From Paracoccaceae bacterium (GTDB taxonomy: Bacteria; Pseudomonadota; Alphaproteobacteria; Rhodobacterales; Rhodobacteraceae), in contig PAQV01000062.1 of the NCBI GenBank assembly GCA_002709405.1, positions 119,238 to 183,237 of the forward strand: DNA of 64,000 nucleotides, written 5' to 3'. The notes beneath the pieces are model-generated. The model did not search any database and was not told the DNA's origin. It worked only from the letters and a program-made list of their open reading frames with translations. This document shows positions 9,998 through 18,264 of the stretch, piece by piece. A program made the translations under genes and the position numbers. Positions within the stretch are counted from its first letter, which is position 1, and each line of letters starts with the position of its first letter.

Positions 9998-10015
9998 CCT
10001 CCCTGTTCAGGGAGG
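9998..10015 (-). promoter_or_regulatory. Hairpin covering the ribosome site of RTX paralogue 3
   Basis: CCTCCCTG and CAGGGAGG form a perfect 8-bp stem with a 2-base loop, ten bases before the start codon. The 3' arm contains most of the Shine-Dalgarno sequence GGGAGGAG. Folding would hide the ribosome site, so translation may depend on unfolding or on a bound factor. Regulation is an inference. Confidence 0.45.
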
Positions 10016-10119
10016 GACCATGGCACAGAGGCGGAGGCCTTGTCACTCCGGGCGAAGGGCTGCCGGGCGTGAGGGACGGGCACGATGCCAAGGCGCGCCG
10101 CCCGGCGAGGGCGGTAAGG

Positions 10120-11019
10120 TCAGCCGATGACGACCATGCTGTCCATGCCGAAGTGATTGCCCGAGCCGGTGTCGGTGGCCACGTCGACGCCGCCCTCGGC
10201 GAAGAACTCGACGTAGTCGACGGAATCGAAGATGTCGTCGTCCAGCTCGAATACGGTGCTGGCGCCGTAGGACAGGACAAAGCCCTGCTTGCCCTTCAGG
10301 ATGCCTTCGTCATAGCCCACGACCGTCAGGATCAGGCCGTCGGACCAGGCGGCGGACAGGCTGATGCTGTCGAGGTCGAAGTTTTCGGCCCGCTCCATCG
10401 AGGCCATTTCGCCGTAGCCGTTGTACAGCAGGTTGTTGCCGTCGCCGACGCGGTAGCCGCTGGTCTTTTCGAGGGTGTATTCGTCGTATTCCAGCACCCC
10501 GAAATTGGTCCAGGTGAAGCCCGCGTAATCGGCGGTGAACAGGCTGGCGTAACCGTCGGCATGGCTGACGTCCTCGAAATCGAGCACGACCAGGTCGTCG
10601 GGGATCGCAAAGATGAAATCCTCTGCGCCGAAGCCACCGGGGCCGTCGATGCGCATGTTGATGATCAGCGTGCCGATGGTGATGATCGCGCCCTTGCTGT
10701 TCATCGCGATATCAAGGTCGGCCATGCCCGTGATGCCCAGCTGGGACAGGTCGAGCTTGTCGATCCCGTCCTCGAAATCGCCGATGATGGTCATGCCGGA
10801 ACTTTCGGGCGTGAAGACGAAGACATCGTAATCCGCCCCGCCGAAGATCAAGTTCAGCCCGGTCCCGGCGACGATCGTGTCGTCGTCGATGCCGCCGAAC
10901 ACGACGTCGTCACCCGCGCCCGTGTAAATCAGGTCGTCGCCGGCGAAGCCGGCCAGAACATCATCGCCGTCATAGGCGTCGATCACATCGTCGCCGTCGG
11001 TCCCAAAGCGTACTGCCAT
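10120..11019 (-). CDS. RTX paralogue 4 of the tandem array
   Basis: 299 residues from ATG 11019 after GGGAGACGGAC. The N-terminus is unusually acidic (GTDGDDVIDAYDGDDVLAGF), followed by beta-roll repeats, FEDGIDKLDLSQLGIT and EDFIFAIPDD. The C-terminal module has VVLDFEDVSHADGY, YAGFTWTNFGVLEYDEY, ISLSAAWSDGLILTVVGYDEG, DDIFDSVDYVEFFAEGG and the end FGMDSMVVIG. The conserved aromatic and acidic pattern of the module suggests a beta-sandwich. It is placed between paralogues 3 and 5 with about 115-130 bases of spacing on each side. Confidence 0.72.
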   Translation of the reverse strand: MAVRFGTDGDDVIDAYDGDDVLAGFAGDDLIYTGAGDDVVFGGIDDDTIVAGTGLNLIFGGADYDVFVFTPESSGMTIIGDFEDGIDKLDLSQLGITGMADLDIAMNSKGAIITIGTLIINMRIDGPGGFGAEDFIFAIPDDLVVLDFEDVSHADGYASLFTADYAGFTWTNFGVLEYDEYTLEKTSGYRVGDGNNLLYNGYGEMASMERAENFDLDSISLSAAWSDGLILTVVGYDEGILKGKQGFVLSYGASTVFELDDDIFDSVDYVEFFAEGGVDVATDTGSGNHFGMDSMVVIG

Positions 11020-11135
11020 GTCCGTCTCCCTCATGTGCGGACAAGACATCGCTTAAAATGTTTAAGGAATTCTCAAGGTCGGAAGGCCCCCGGGGCAGGG
11101 GGCCCGCCGATCAGGCGAAGACAAATCGCTGTCGG

Positions 11136-11717
11136 TCAGGCGAAGATGAAGTCGCTCTCGGACAGGGCGCCCAGAGGCATTTCGACGTGGATCGTCAGGT
11201 CGTCCACGTAAAGGATCGTGCCATAGCCATAGCTGCGCACGACCATGTCCTCGAACCCGGTGACGCCCAGGGCCGACACGTCGATGACATCCTGTCCGGG
11301 GATCAGATCGCGGATGAAGGTGGTACCCGATGCGCCCTCGGTGAAGACGAAGGTGTCGCTGTCGAGCCCGCCGCGCACGTAATTGGTGCCGCTGCCGAGG
11401 ATGATGGTGTCATTGCCCACGCCGGCAAAGACAAAATCGGTGCCGGCGCCGGTTTCGATGATGTCATTGCCGGAAAAGGCGGTGATCACCTGGCTGGCGT
11501 CATTGGCGGCGATGGTGTCGTCCAGCGAGGTCCCGGGCGTATAGGTGAACCCGCCGGGGCCGTCCCAGTCTTCCAGCCATTCGGCGATTTCTTCGATGAT
11601 TTCGACAAGGTCTTCGAGAAAATCGATGAAGTCGTCGAGATCGTTCTTGCTAGGGCCATATCCGGGCCCGTAGTCGGGCGCGGGCTGCACTGTTATCCGT
11701 CCGTAGTCACGAGGCAT
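11136..11717 (-). CDS. RTX paralogue 5, short form with acidic N-terminal extension
   Basis: 193 residues from ATG 11717, with GGAGGAGATC as ribosome site; a TTG 12 bases upstream is in frame but less likely. Residues 1-65 are specific to this member and include a very acidic helix (DLDDFIDFLEDLVEIIEEI). Residues 66-193 match the beta-roll part of the other paralogues (FSGNDIIETGAGTDFVFAG, LIPGQDVIDVSALGVTG). The protein stops at SESDFIFA, exactly where the others pass into the C-terminal module. The DFIFA end resembles type I secretion tails. It may be a partner or a truncated copy of the full-length forms. Confidence 0.68.
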   Translation of the reverse strand: MPRDYGRITVQPAPDYGPGYGPSKNDLDDFIDFLEDLVEIIEEIAEWLEDWDGPGGFTYTPGTSLDDTIAANDASQVITAFSGNDIIETGAGTDFVFAGVGNDTIILGSGTNYVRGGLDSDTFVFTEGASGTTFIRDLIPGQDVIDVSALGVTGFEDMVVRSYGYGTILYVDDLTIHVEMPLGALSESDFIFA

Positions 11718-11856
11718 GATCTCCTCCAATCGCGTTCGTGCTTAATACGAGCGCGAGTGTCCTACGAATCAGGCACAATCCAAAGCAAGAATGTGACGCA
11801 GGGTCAGGTTGCCCCCGCCCGCGGCCCGAAAGGGCGGGGCAGGGGCGGGACCGGGA

Positions 11857-12702
11857 TCAGTCCAGGAAGGCCTTTTCGACCACGTATTGCGCGGGCTTGG
11901 AATTGGCGCCTTCTTCCAGCCCGTAGCCGTCCAGCATGTCCTTCAGTTCCAGGTTGAAGGCCAGGTTGCCACAGATCATCGCCCGGTCGGTGTCGGGGTT
12001 CAGGGGCTCGACGCCGAGATCGGCAAAGGCCTCGCCCGAGCGCATGAGGTCGGTGATCCGGCCCATCTTGGCGCTCTCTTCGCGGGTGGTGGTGGGGTAG
12101 TACTTGATCTTCTTCCAGAAGCCCTCGCCGATCAGCTCGTTGAGCAGCTCGTCGGTCTTGAGGCCCTCGATCAGCTCGGCCCCGTAGGTCAGCTCGCCGG
12201 CCTCGCGGCAGGTGTGGGTGATGATGACCTCGTCGTAGTCCTCGTAAGTCTGCGGTTCGCGCAGCAGCGAGGCGAAGGGGGCAAAGCCGGTGCCGGTGGC
12301 AAAGAACCACAGCCGCTTGCCGGGCAGCAGGGCGTCATGGACCAGCGTGCCCACGGGCTTGGGCCGCAGGATGATTTCGTCGCCCGGCTGGATGTGCTGC
12401 AGGCGCGAGGTCAGGGGGCCGTCCTGGACCTTGATGGAATAGAACTCCAGCTCTTCGTCCCAGGAGGGCGAAGCGATGGAATAGGCCCGCAGGATCGGCT
12501 TTTGCTTGCCGGTCTTGGGATCGGGGTCGCCCATCAGGCCGATCATGACGAATTCGCCCGAGCGGAAGCGCAGGCTGGCCGGGCGCGTCACGCGGAACGA
12601 AAACAGGCGGTCGGTCCAGTGCTTGACCGAGGTGACGGTCTGGGCATCGGGAAGGGTTTTCACGGCGGGAGCGCCTTTGGTCACGGGTGTCATGGTCGTC
12701 AT
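11857..12702 (-). CDS. fpr: Ferredoxin-NADP+ reductase
   Basis: 281 residues if the start is ATG 12702; GTG 12714 and ATG 12693 are alternatives, and none has a strong ribosome site. The FAD-binding barrel has RAYSIAS. The NADP domain has FATGTGFAPFASLLR and CREAGELTYG, and the protein ends EKAFLD, as expected for the bacterial Fpr family. It exchanges electrons between NADPH and ferredoxin or flavodoxin. Its place at the end of the sulfur-assimilation cluster suggests that it feeds reductant to the ferredoxin-type sulfite reductase, although Fpr is also used in oxidative-stress and Fe-S metabolism. It is probably its own transcription unit. Confidence 0.9.
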   Translation of the reverse strand: MTTMTPVTKGAPAVKTLPDAQTVTSVKHWTDRLFSFRVTRPASLRFRSGEFVMIGLMGDPDPKTGKQKPILRAYSIASPSWDEELEFYSIKVQDGPLTSRLQHIQPGDEIILRPKPVGTLVHDALLPGKRLWFFATGTGFAPFASLLREPQTYEDYDEVIITHTCREAGELTYGAELIEGLKTDELLNELIGEGFWKKIKYYPTTTREESAKMGRITDLMRSGEAFADLGVEPLNPDTDRAMICGNLAFNLELKDMLDGYGLEEGANSKPAQYVVEKAFLD

Positions 12703-12784
12703 ATCTTGTATCACCGGCGCGCAGTAAACCGGTCTCCTTGTCTTATCCTTGATCTGGGTCAGTGGCTGGCCCGGAAAGTCGGGT

Positions 12785-13183
12785 CTAGCCGCGCAGGCGC
12801 GCCTGATAATTGTGCGCCTGCCAGTCCGAGCGGAAGATCCACTGGTCTTGCGGCTGGCGCGCGGCCAGGGCGTCGTCGATTTCGACCTCGTCGAATCCGG
12901 TGCGCCGGGCCATGGCGTACTGGTCGGCCAGGAAGTGACCCTTGGCCCGCAGCCGGCCCTTGAAGCCGCGCAGGCGCAGTTGGCGGGCGATGGTAAAGCC
13001 GCGCCCGTCGGCGAAGCTGGGGAAGTCGATCCGGATCGCGGGCACGCCGTCGATCTGGACGGTCACCGGGTCCATGTCGGGGGCCAGGTCAAGCCCCTGG
13101 TCCGCCGAGCGCTCGTCGGCCGGTGCAAAACCCGCGGCCCAGTCATCCGGGCCGAACCCGGTATCGGTCACAACTACCGTCAT
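12785..13183 (-). CDS. DUF934 family protein of the sulfite reductase operon
   Basis: 132 residues. It has the DUF934 hallmarks: IRIDFPSFADGRGFTIARQLR, then GRLRAKGHFLADQYAMARRTGFDEVE. The family is found almost only next to sulfite reductase and APS/PAPS reductase genes and is thought to help sulfite reduction, but its biochemistry is not known. It is the last gene of the cysG operon, separated from cysH by 122 bases that hold two copies of a small hairpin. Confidence 0.85.
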   Translation of the reverse strand: MTVVVTDTGFGPDDWAAGFAPADERSADQGLDLAPDMDPVTVQIDGVPAIRIDFPSFADGRGFTIARQLRLRGFKGRLRAKGHFLADQYAMARRTGFDEVEIDDALAARQPQDQWIFRSDWQAHNYQARLRG

Positions 13184-13239
13184 CTGTCATCCCTTTCCGA
13201 AGCCCTGGGGCTGTTCGAGGTTCATTTCCCAAAGTCCGA

Positions 13240-13284
13240 CACCCGGCTATCGGGTGCCGCTTAATGTCACCCGGCTATCGGGTG
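13240..13284. repeat. Tandem duplicate hairpin in the cysH-DUF934 gap
   Basis: The hairpin CACCCGGCTATCGGGTG occurs twice, at 13240-13256 and 13268-13284, with a 28-base period. Each copy is followed by CCGC and a short AT-rich spacer (TTAATGT or CATATGT). It may be a partial terminator or an RNA-stability element between the two genes. Confidence 0.75.
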
Positions 13285-13305
13285 CCGCCATATGTCGAGC
13301 GGGCC

Positions 13306-14061
13306 TCAGACGGGCCCGCGCACGGCCTTGCCGTCCACGAAGTGGATGCCGCATTCGTCCTTCTGGCTGTCCCGCCAGCGGCCCGACCGGGGGTCTTCGC
13401 CCTCGGCCACCTTCGAGGTGCAGGGCCAGCAGCCGATGGACGGGTAGCCCTGGGCCACCAGCGGATGCCGGGGCAGGCGGTTTTCGTCCATGTAGGCGCG
13501 CACGTCTTCCGGGGCCCAGTGGGCCAGCGGGTTCACCTTGATCCGGCCGGTGCCGTCCTCGATCTCGAAGAAATCGAGCGCGGCGCGTCCCGCGCTTTGG
13601 AAGCGCTTGCGCCCGGTGATCCAGCCGTCATAGCCCGACAGGGCCTGTTGCAGGGGCAGCGTCTTGCGCAGGGCGCAGCAGGCGTCGGTGTCGGAAAACC
13701 GCAGCGCGCCGTAGGGGTCCTTTTCGGCGATGTCGGCGGCCTTGATGACCTGCACGTTGCGCAGGCCCAGCCGTTCGGTGACCTCCTGCTGGTAGACCAG
13801 CGTTTCGGCAAACAGCAGCTCGGTGTCGATGAACAGCACCGGCGTGTTCTTGTCGGTCACCGCCGCCATGTGCAGCAGCACGATGGATTCCGCCCCGAAG
13901 CTGGACACCAGCGCGATGCGCCCCGCGTCGCGCAGCGCGCCCTGCATCACGTCGGTGGCCGAGTGATGCCGGTAGCGCGCGTTGAGAGCGGCGACCTTCT
14001 CTTCCGGGGTCTCGAAAGGGATGGCCGCGTTGTCTCTCAGAGAGTTGGCTGGATGCAACAT
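13306..14061 (-). CDS. cysH: Assimilatory adenylyl-/phosphoadenylyl-sulfate reductase
   Basis: 251 residues. Reduces activated sulfate (APS or PAPS) to sulfite with thioredoxin. The PP-loop motif region SSFGAESIVLL, the cysteine pair in DACCALRK, the second pair in GCWPC and the terminal ECGIH catalytic cysteine are all present. The CC...CxxC set binds a [4Fe-4S] cluster and points to the APS-using type rather than the cluster-free E. coli type. The start lies four bases past the cysI stop, so the genes are coupled. Confidence 0.93.
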   Translation of the reverse strand: MLHPANSLRDNAAIPFETPEEKVAALNARYRHHSATDVMQGALRDAGRIALVSSFGAESIVLLHMAAVTDKNTPVLFIDTELLFAETLVYQQEVTERLGLRNVQVIKAADIAEKDPYGALRFSDTDACCALRKTLPLQQALSGYDGWITGRKRFQSAGRAALDFFEIEDGTGRIKVNPLAHWAPEDVRAYMDENRLPRHPLVAQGYPSIGCWPCTSKVAEGEDPRSGRWRDSQKDECGIHFVDGKAVRGPV

Positions 14062-14065
14062 ATGC

Positions 14066-15730
14066 TTACTCCGCCGCTATGGCCTCTTGCTCGTAAAGCG
14101 CCGTCTTGAAGGGCTCCATGCCGACCCGGTTGTAGGCCTGCAGGAAGCTTTCGTCCGCGTCCGTGCGCAGGTCCAGGTAGGTGCGCATGATCCGCTCGAT
14201 GGCCGGCACGATGTCCTCGTAGGAAAAGCCCGGCCCGGTCCGCGTGCCCAGGGCGGCGGTTTCGCTGGCGTCGCCGCCCAGGGTGATCTGGTAGTTTTCC
14301 ACCCCCGCGCGGTCGAGCCCCAGGATACCGATGTGGCCCACGTGGTGGTGGCCGCAGGCGTTGATGCAGCCCGAGATCTTGATCTTCATCTCGCCGATCT
14401 CGTGCTCCAGCTTCAGCTCCTCGAAGCGGGTGGCGATCTGCTGGGCGATCGGGATCGAACGCGCCGTGGCCAGCGCGCAGTAATCCATGCCCGGGCAGGC
14501 GATGATGTCCGACACCAGCCCGATGTTCGCCGTGGCCAGGCCCACCTCTTTCAGCGCCGCGTGCAGCGCCGGCAGGTCAGACTTGTGCACATGCGGCAGG
14601 ATCACGTTCTGCTCGTGGCTGATGCGCAACTCGTTGTGGCCATAGCGCTCGGCCAGGTCGGCCATCACGCGCATCTGTTCGGCGGTCGCATCGCCCGGGG
14701 TCTCGCCCTGCTTTTTCAGCGAGATCGACACGATGGCGTAACCTTCGGCCTTGTGGGCGGCCAGGTTGGTGTCGCACCAGGAGCGGAACACCGGATCCTC
14801 GTGGTAGGCCGCCTTGAAGGACGCATCCGACACGTTGCGGAAGGCCGGGGGGGCGAACATGTCTTCCAGGTCGGCCAGGATTTCCTGGTCGACGCCGGAA
14901 AACGTCGGGCGGATGTCCTTGAAGCGCTCTTCGACCCGGGCGCGGATGTCCTCGATCCCGTGTTCGTGGACCATGATCTTGATCCGCGCCTTGTACTTGT
15001 TATCGCGCCGGCCCAGCGTGTTGTAGACGCTCAGGATCGACTCCAGGTAGGGCAGCAGGTCGGCCCGCGGCAGGAAATCGCGGATCACCTTGCCGATCAT
15101 CGGGGTCCGGCCCAGGCCGCCGCCCACCAGCACCTCGAACCCGGGCTGGCCGTTCTTTTCCACCATGCGCAGGCCGATGTCATGGGCCTTGATCACGGCC
15201 CGGTCATGGTCGGCCCCGGTGATGGCGATCTTGAACTTGCGGCCCAGGAACTGGAATTCCGGGTGGTCGGTCGACCATTGGCGGATCAGCTCGGCCACCG
15301 GGCGCGGATCGGCGATTTCCTCGGGCGTGGCCCCGGCAAAGTGATCGGCCGTGGTGTTGCGGATCGTGTTGCCCGAGGTCTGGATGGCGTGCAGACCGAC
15401 CTCTCCCAGCGCGTCCAGCATGTCGGGGATGTCGCGCAGTTTCGGCCAGTTGTACTGGATGTTCTGGCGCGTGGTGAAATGGCCATAGCCCTTGTCCCAC
15501 TTCTCGGCCAGCAGGGCGAGCGCGCGCATCTGGTCGGAATTGAGCGTGCCATAGGGGATGCAGACCCGCAGCATGTAGGCATGCAGCTGCAGGTAGACGC
15601 CGTTCATCAGGCGCAGGGGCTTGAATTCGTCCTCGGTCAGCGACCCGTCGATGCGGCGATCGACCTGGGCCCGGAACTGGCGGTTGCGCTCGGCCAGGAA
15701 GGCGGTGTCGAAATCATTGTACTTATACAT
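14066..15730 (-). CDS. cysI: Nitrite/sulfite reductase, siroheme protein
   Basis: 554 residues from ATG 15730 with the site CAGGAGGACC. Reduces sulfite to sulfide with six electrons. The siroheme/[4Fe-4S] ligands are the CPGMDYC pair (spacing of five) and the GCINAC pair (spacing of three) followed by GHHHVGHIG. The N-terminal ferredoxin-like half contains GHFTTRQNIQYNWPKL. Electron input is probably ferredoxin, since no flavoprotein cysJ is nearby. The start overlaps the DUF2849 gene by eight bases, which marks an operon. A nitrite reductase role cannot be excluded from sequence, but the context is sulfur assimilation. Confidence 0.92.
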   Translation of the reverse strand: MYKYNDFDTAFLAERNRQFRAQVDRRIDGSLTEDEFKPLRLMNGVYLQLHAYMLRVCIPYGTLNSDQMRALALLAEKWDKGYGHFTTRQNIQYNWPKLRDIPDMLDALGEVGLHAIQTSGNTIRNTTADHFAGATPEEIADPRPVAELIRQWSTDHPEFQFLGRKFKIAITGADHDRAVIKAHDIGLRMVEKNGQPGFEVLVGGGLGRTPMIGKVIRDFLPRADLLPYLESILSVYNTLGRRDNKYKARIKIMVHEHGIEDIRARVEERFKDIRPTFSGVDQEILADLEDMFAPPAFRNVSDASFKAAYHEDPVFRSWCDTNLAAHKAEGYAIVSISLKKQGETPGDATAEQMRVMADLAERYGHNELRISHEQNVILPHVHKSDLPALHAALKEVGLATANIGLVSDIIACPGMDYCALATARSIPIAQQIATRFEELKLEHEIGEMKIKISGCINACGHHHVGHIGILGLDRAGVENYQITLGGDASETAALGTRTGPGFSYEDIVPAIERIMRTYLDLRTDADESFLQAYNRVGMEPFKTALYEQEAIAAE

Positions 15731-16034
15731 TCTGCAGGTCCTCCTGCTTGCCGTGGGCATAGTTGCTGGGTCCGGTGCGGCGGAAATCCTCGCGGAAATG
15801 CACGGGCTCGGGGCCGGTTTCGCTGGCCTTCATGTCGGCCAGGTAGGCCCCGACGATCTTGCCGGGCTGGGCTTCGGCCTCGGCCAGGCGGGCCTTGGCG
15901 GTGTCTTCCTCGGTCAGCAGGGCGGCCTGGGCCAGGTCGCGGGTCCAGCTGCCATCCTGGGCAAGGTAGATGACGTCACCCTCCAGCAGATCGGAGGCGG
16001 TGACCACTTTGGGCGTGAAGGGGCGTGGCGGCAT
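15723..16034 (-). CDS. DUF2849 family protein
   Basis: 103 residues with the family pattern VVTASDLLEGDVIYL, then SWTRDLAQAALLTEEDTAKARLAEAE. It sits between cysG and cysI. Its start overlaps the cysG stop (TGATG) and its end overlaps the cysI start. The constant position in alphaproteobacterial sulfite reductase operons implies a role in the enzyme's assembly or activity. No catalytic motif is evident. Confidence 0.85.
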   Translation of the reverse strand: MPPRPFTPKVVTASDLLEGDVIYLAQDGSWTRDLAQAALLTEEDTAKARLAEAEAQPGKIVGAYLADMKASETGPEPVHFREDFRRTGPSNYAHGKQEDLQNV

Positions 16035-17449
16035 CAGGCGAGCTCCTTTTGGAGGGCGTTGGACGTGTCGGCCAGGGCGGTCCGCATAGCGCGGGGGGCC
16101 AGGCCAAGGAAGGTGAGAACGGGGCCGGAGAGGTCTGCCCGGGTCAGGTCGTCGGCCATGGAGGCCAGGGTCGAGGCCACCACGCGCTGATCCGCGCGCG
16201 AGGCGTTTTCCACGAAGGTTACGGGCGTGGCCCGGTCGGCCCCATGGATCAACATGCGGCCCTGCACGAAGCGGGCGGCGCGCTTGCCCATGTATACGGC
16301 GGCCACGGCGCCCGGCTTGGCCAGGTCGGCCCAGTCCTGTTCGGCGTAGCCCTGCATGTCGTGACCGGTCAGGAAGCGCACGCTGGCATTTCGCCCGCGC
16401 CGGGTCAGCGACTGGCCGATCCCGGCCACGGCCGCCGAGGCCGAGGTGATGCCCGGCACGATATGCCAGCTGACACCGGCGGCCTCGCAGGCCTCGATTT
16501 CCTCGTCGAGCCGGCCGAACAGCGTCGCATCCCCCGATTTCAGGCGCACCACCTGGTGGCCGTCGGCGGCATGGCGGGTGATCGCCATGTTGATCTGGTC
16601 CTGCGGGGTCGAGGGGCCGAAGGCCTCTTTGCCGACATCGACCAGCACCGCCTCGCGGCGGGCCAGTTCCAGGATCTCGGGGCTGATCAGCCGGTCGTGG
16701 ATGACCACGTCGGCCGTGTCCAGGGCCTTGCGGGCCTTGAGCGTCAGAAGCTCGGGGTCGCCGGGGCCGGCCCCGACAAAGGCCACGTGACCGGGCGCGG
16801 CCTTCTGGGCCAGGTGACGGGCCAGCAGGGTGTCGAGCGCCGGTTCGACCTGGTCCTCGCCCCGGGCGATGGCCCGGGGGCCGGCGTCGAAGTAGTAATC
16901 CGACCAGAAGTCGCGGCGCGCGCGGCCATGGGGCAGGGCCTCGGCCATCTTGCGGAAGGCCTTGCCGATGCGGGCGAGGGGGCCCAGCGTGGCGGGCAGG
17001 CGGGCCTCCAGGTCGGCCTTGATCGCGCGGGCCAGGACCGGGGCGGCCCCTTCGGTGCCGATGGCCACGGTGACGGGATCGCGGTCGACGATGGCGGGGG
17101 TGATGAACTCGCTGTCGGCCAGGTTGTCGACGATATTGACCAGCGCGCCCTCGGCCTTGGCGATGGCCGCGGTGCGGGCGTCTTCGGCGCTGTCTTCGTC
17201 GGCCGCGTAGAACAGGGTAGCCCCGCGCACGTCGCCCGGGCGCAGGGGCCGGCGCACCAGATTCAACCGGCCCTCGACGGACCAGCGGACAATCTCGGCG
17301 GCGGGGTCTTCGGCATGCACGGTGATCGAGGCCTCGGACTTCATCAGCAGGCGCAACTTGGCCAGGGCGGCCTCGCCCCCGCCCGAGACGACGATGCTGC
17401 GCTCGGAAAGCGCCAGGAAGATCGGAAAGTGCTGCATTGCGGCGTCCAT
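16034..17449 (-). CDS. cysG: Siroheme synthase (uroporphyrinogen-III methyltransferase and precorrin-2 dehydrogenase/ferrochelatase)
   Basis: 471 residues in two parts. Residues 1 to about 210 form the NAD-dependent precorrin-2 dehydrogenase/ferrochelatase domain (SIVVSGGGEAALAKLRLL). From about 215 comes the SAM-dependent methyltransferase domain with GHVAFVGAGPGDPELLTLKA, VGKEAFGPSTPQDQIN and VYMGKRAA. It makes the siroheme cofactor for cysI. It is first in the cys operon and divergent from an AsnC/Lrp regulator 127 bases away, whose product probably controls it. Confidence 0.93.
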   Translation of the reverse strand: MDAAMQHFPIFLALSERSIVVSGGGEAALAKLRLLMKSEASITVHAEDPAAEIVRWSVEGRLNLVRRPLRPGDVRGATLFYAADEDSAEDARTAAIAKAEGALVNIVDNLADSEFITPAIVDRDPVTVAIGTEGAAPVLARAIKADLEARLPATLGPLARIGKAFRKMAEALPHGRARRDFWSDYYFDAGPRAIARGEDQVEPALDTLLARHLAQKAAPGHVAFVGAGPGDPELLTLKARKALDTADVVIHDRLISPEILELARREAVLVDVGKEAFGPSTPQDQINMAITRHAADGHQVVRLKSGDATLFGRLDEEIEACEAAGVSWHIVPGITSASAAVAGIGQSLTRRGRNASVRFLTGHDMQGYAEQDWADLAKPGAVAAVYMGKRAARFVQGRMLIHGADRATPVTFVENASRADQRVVASTLASMADDLTRADLSGPVLTFLGLAPRAMRTALADTSNALQKELA

Positions 17450-17576
17450 CGCTGTGTTGCCCTTTAAGATAGGAAAAAGTCCCTGTTTCCGACCAGTCCC
17501 CTAGCCAAATAAGGACATCTGTTCCAATATGTGATGCTGCATGGGCAAAGCGTTTGGAAATGCCGGGAGAGACGGA

Positions 17577-18044
17577 ATGACGGTGCGCATCGACGAGACG
17601 GATCGGAAAATCCTTGCAGAGCTGCAGCGCGACGCTGGCCAGTCACTGGAGGATATCGCGACGGCCGTGGGCTCGTCGAAGACCCCGGTCTGGAACCGGA
17701 TCCGCAAGCTGCGCGAGGCCGGCGTGATCGGTCGTCAGACCGTGGTGCTGGATGCCGAGGCGCTGGGGTTCGAGGCCACGTTCTTCGTGCTCATCCGGAC
17801 CTCGGAACACGAAGCCGACTGGCAGCGCCGCTTCCTGACCGCCTTGCGCGAACGCCCCGAGGTCCAGGAGGCCCACCGGCTGGCCGGTGACATCGATTAC
17901 ATTCTGAAGGTCCGCGTCCGCAACGCACGGGCCTATGACGCCTTCTACCAGGCGCTCATCTCGGAGGTCCGGGTCCACAACGTGACGGCGCTGTTGTCGA
18001 TGGAGGAAATCAAGTCCACGACGATGCTGCCCCTGGCAGAGTGA
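17577..18044 (+). CDS. Lrp/AsnC family transcriptional regulator
   Basis: 155 residues from ATG 17577 (GGGAGAGACGG site). The N-terminal winged helix-turn-helix reads DETDRKILAELQRDAGQSLEDIA, then SKTPVWNRIRKLREAGVI. The C-terminal RAM (regulator of amino-acid metabolism) domain has FEATFFVLIRTSEHE and LAGDIDYILKVRVRN. It is divergent from the cysG operon over a 127-base shared promoter region and probably regulates sulfur assimilation, perhaps in response to a sulfur amino acid. The ligand is unknown. Confidence 0.88.
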   Translation: MTVRIDETDRKILAELQRDAGQSLEDIATAVGSSKTPVWNRIRKLREAGVIGRQTVVLDAEALGFEATFFVLIRTSEHEADWQRRFLTALRERPEVQEAHRLAGDIDYILKVRVRNARAYDAFYQALISEVRVHNVTALLSMEEIKSTTMLPLAE

Positions 18045-18045
18045 C

Positions 18046-18253
18046 ATGGGGCTCCGCCCCCGTCCTCCTTCGGAGGCCTCCCCCGGGGTATTTTCGAAGA
18101 GAAAGAAGCAGGAGGAGCATGCGCAGCTTCGGGGTGCTGTTCGGTGCCGGCCGTGGGCCCATTTTTTGGGCGCGTCAATGCAGCCGGCGTCACGTTGCTC
18201 TGGCAGACCAGCCCTGCTGCTTCTTTCTCTTTCCAAATACCCCGGCCGCCGGG
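18046..18253. repeat. Inverted pair of GGGGTATTT/GAAAGAAG intergenic elements
   Basis: This fills the gap between two convergent genes. A plus-strand copy (18046-18113) has hairpins GGGGCTCCGCCCC and CCTCCTTCGGAGG, then CCCCGGGGTATTTT, CGAAGAGAAAGAAG and CAGGAG. A minus-strand copy (18215-18253) reads, in reverse, CCGGGGTATTTGG then AAAGAGAAAGAAGCAG. The roughly 100 bases between the copies are not shared with other pairs. Each copy lies just after a gene end, so a role in transcript ending is possible. Confidence 0.75.
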
Positions 18254-18264
18254 TGAAGCCAGTG

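Noticed and set aside
13982..15973. 663-residue plus-strand frame opposite cysH and cysI
   Set aside because: Antisense shadow; the minus strand encodes motif-rich cysH and cysI.
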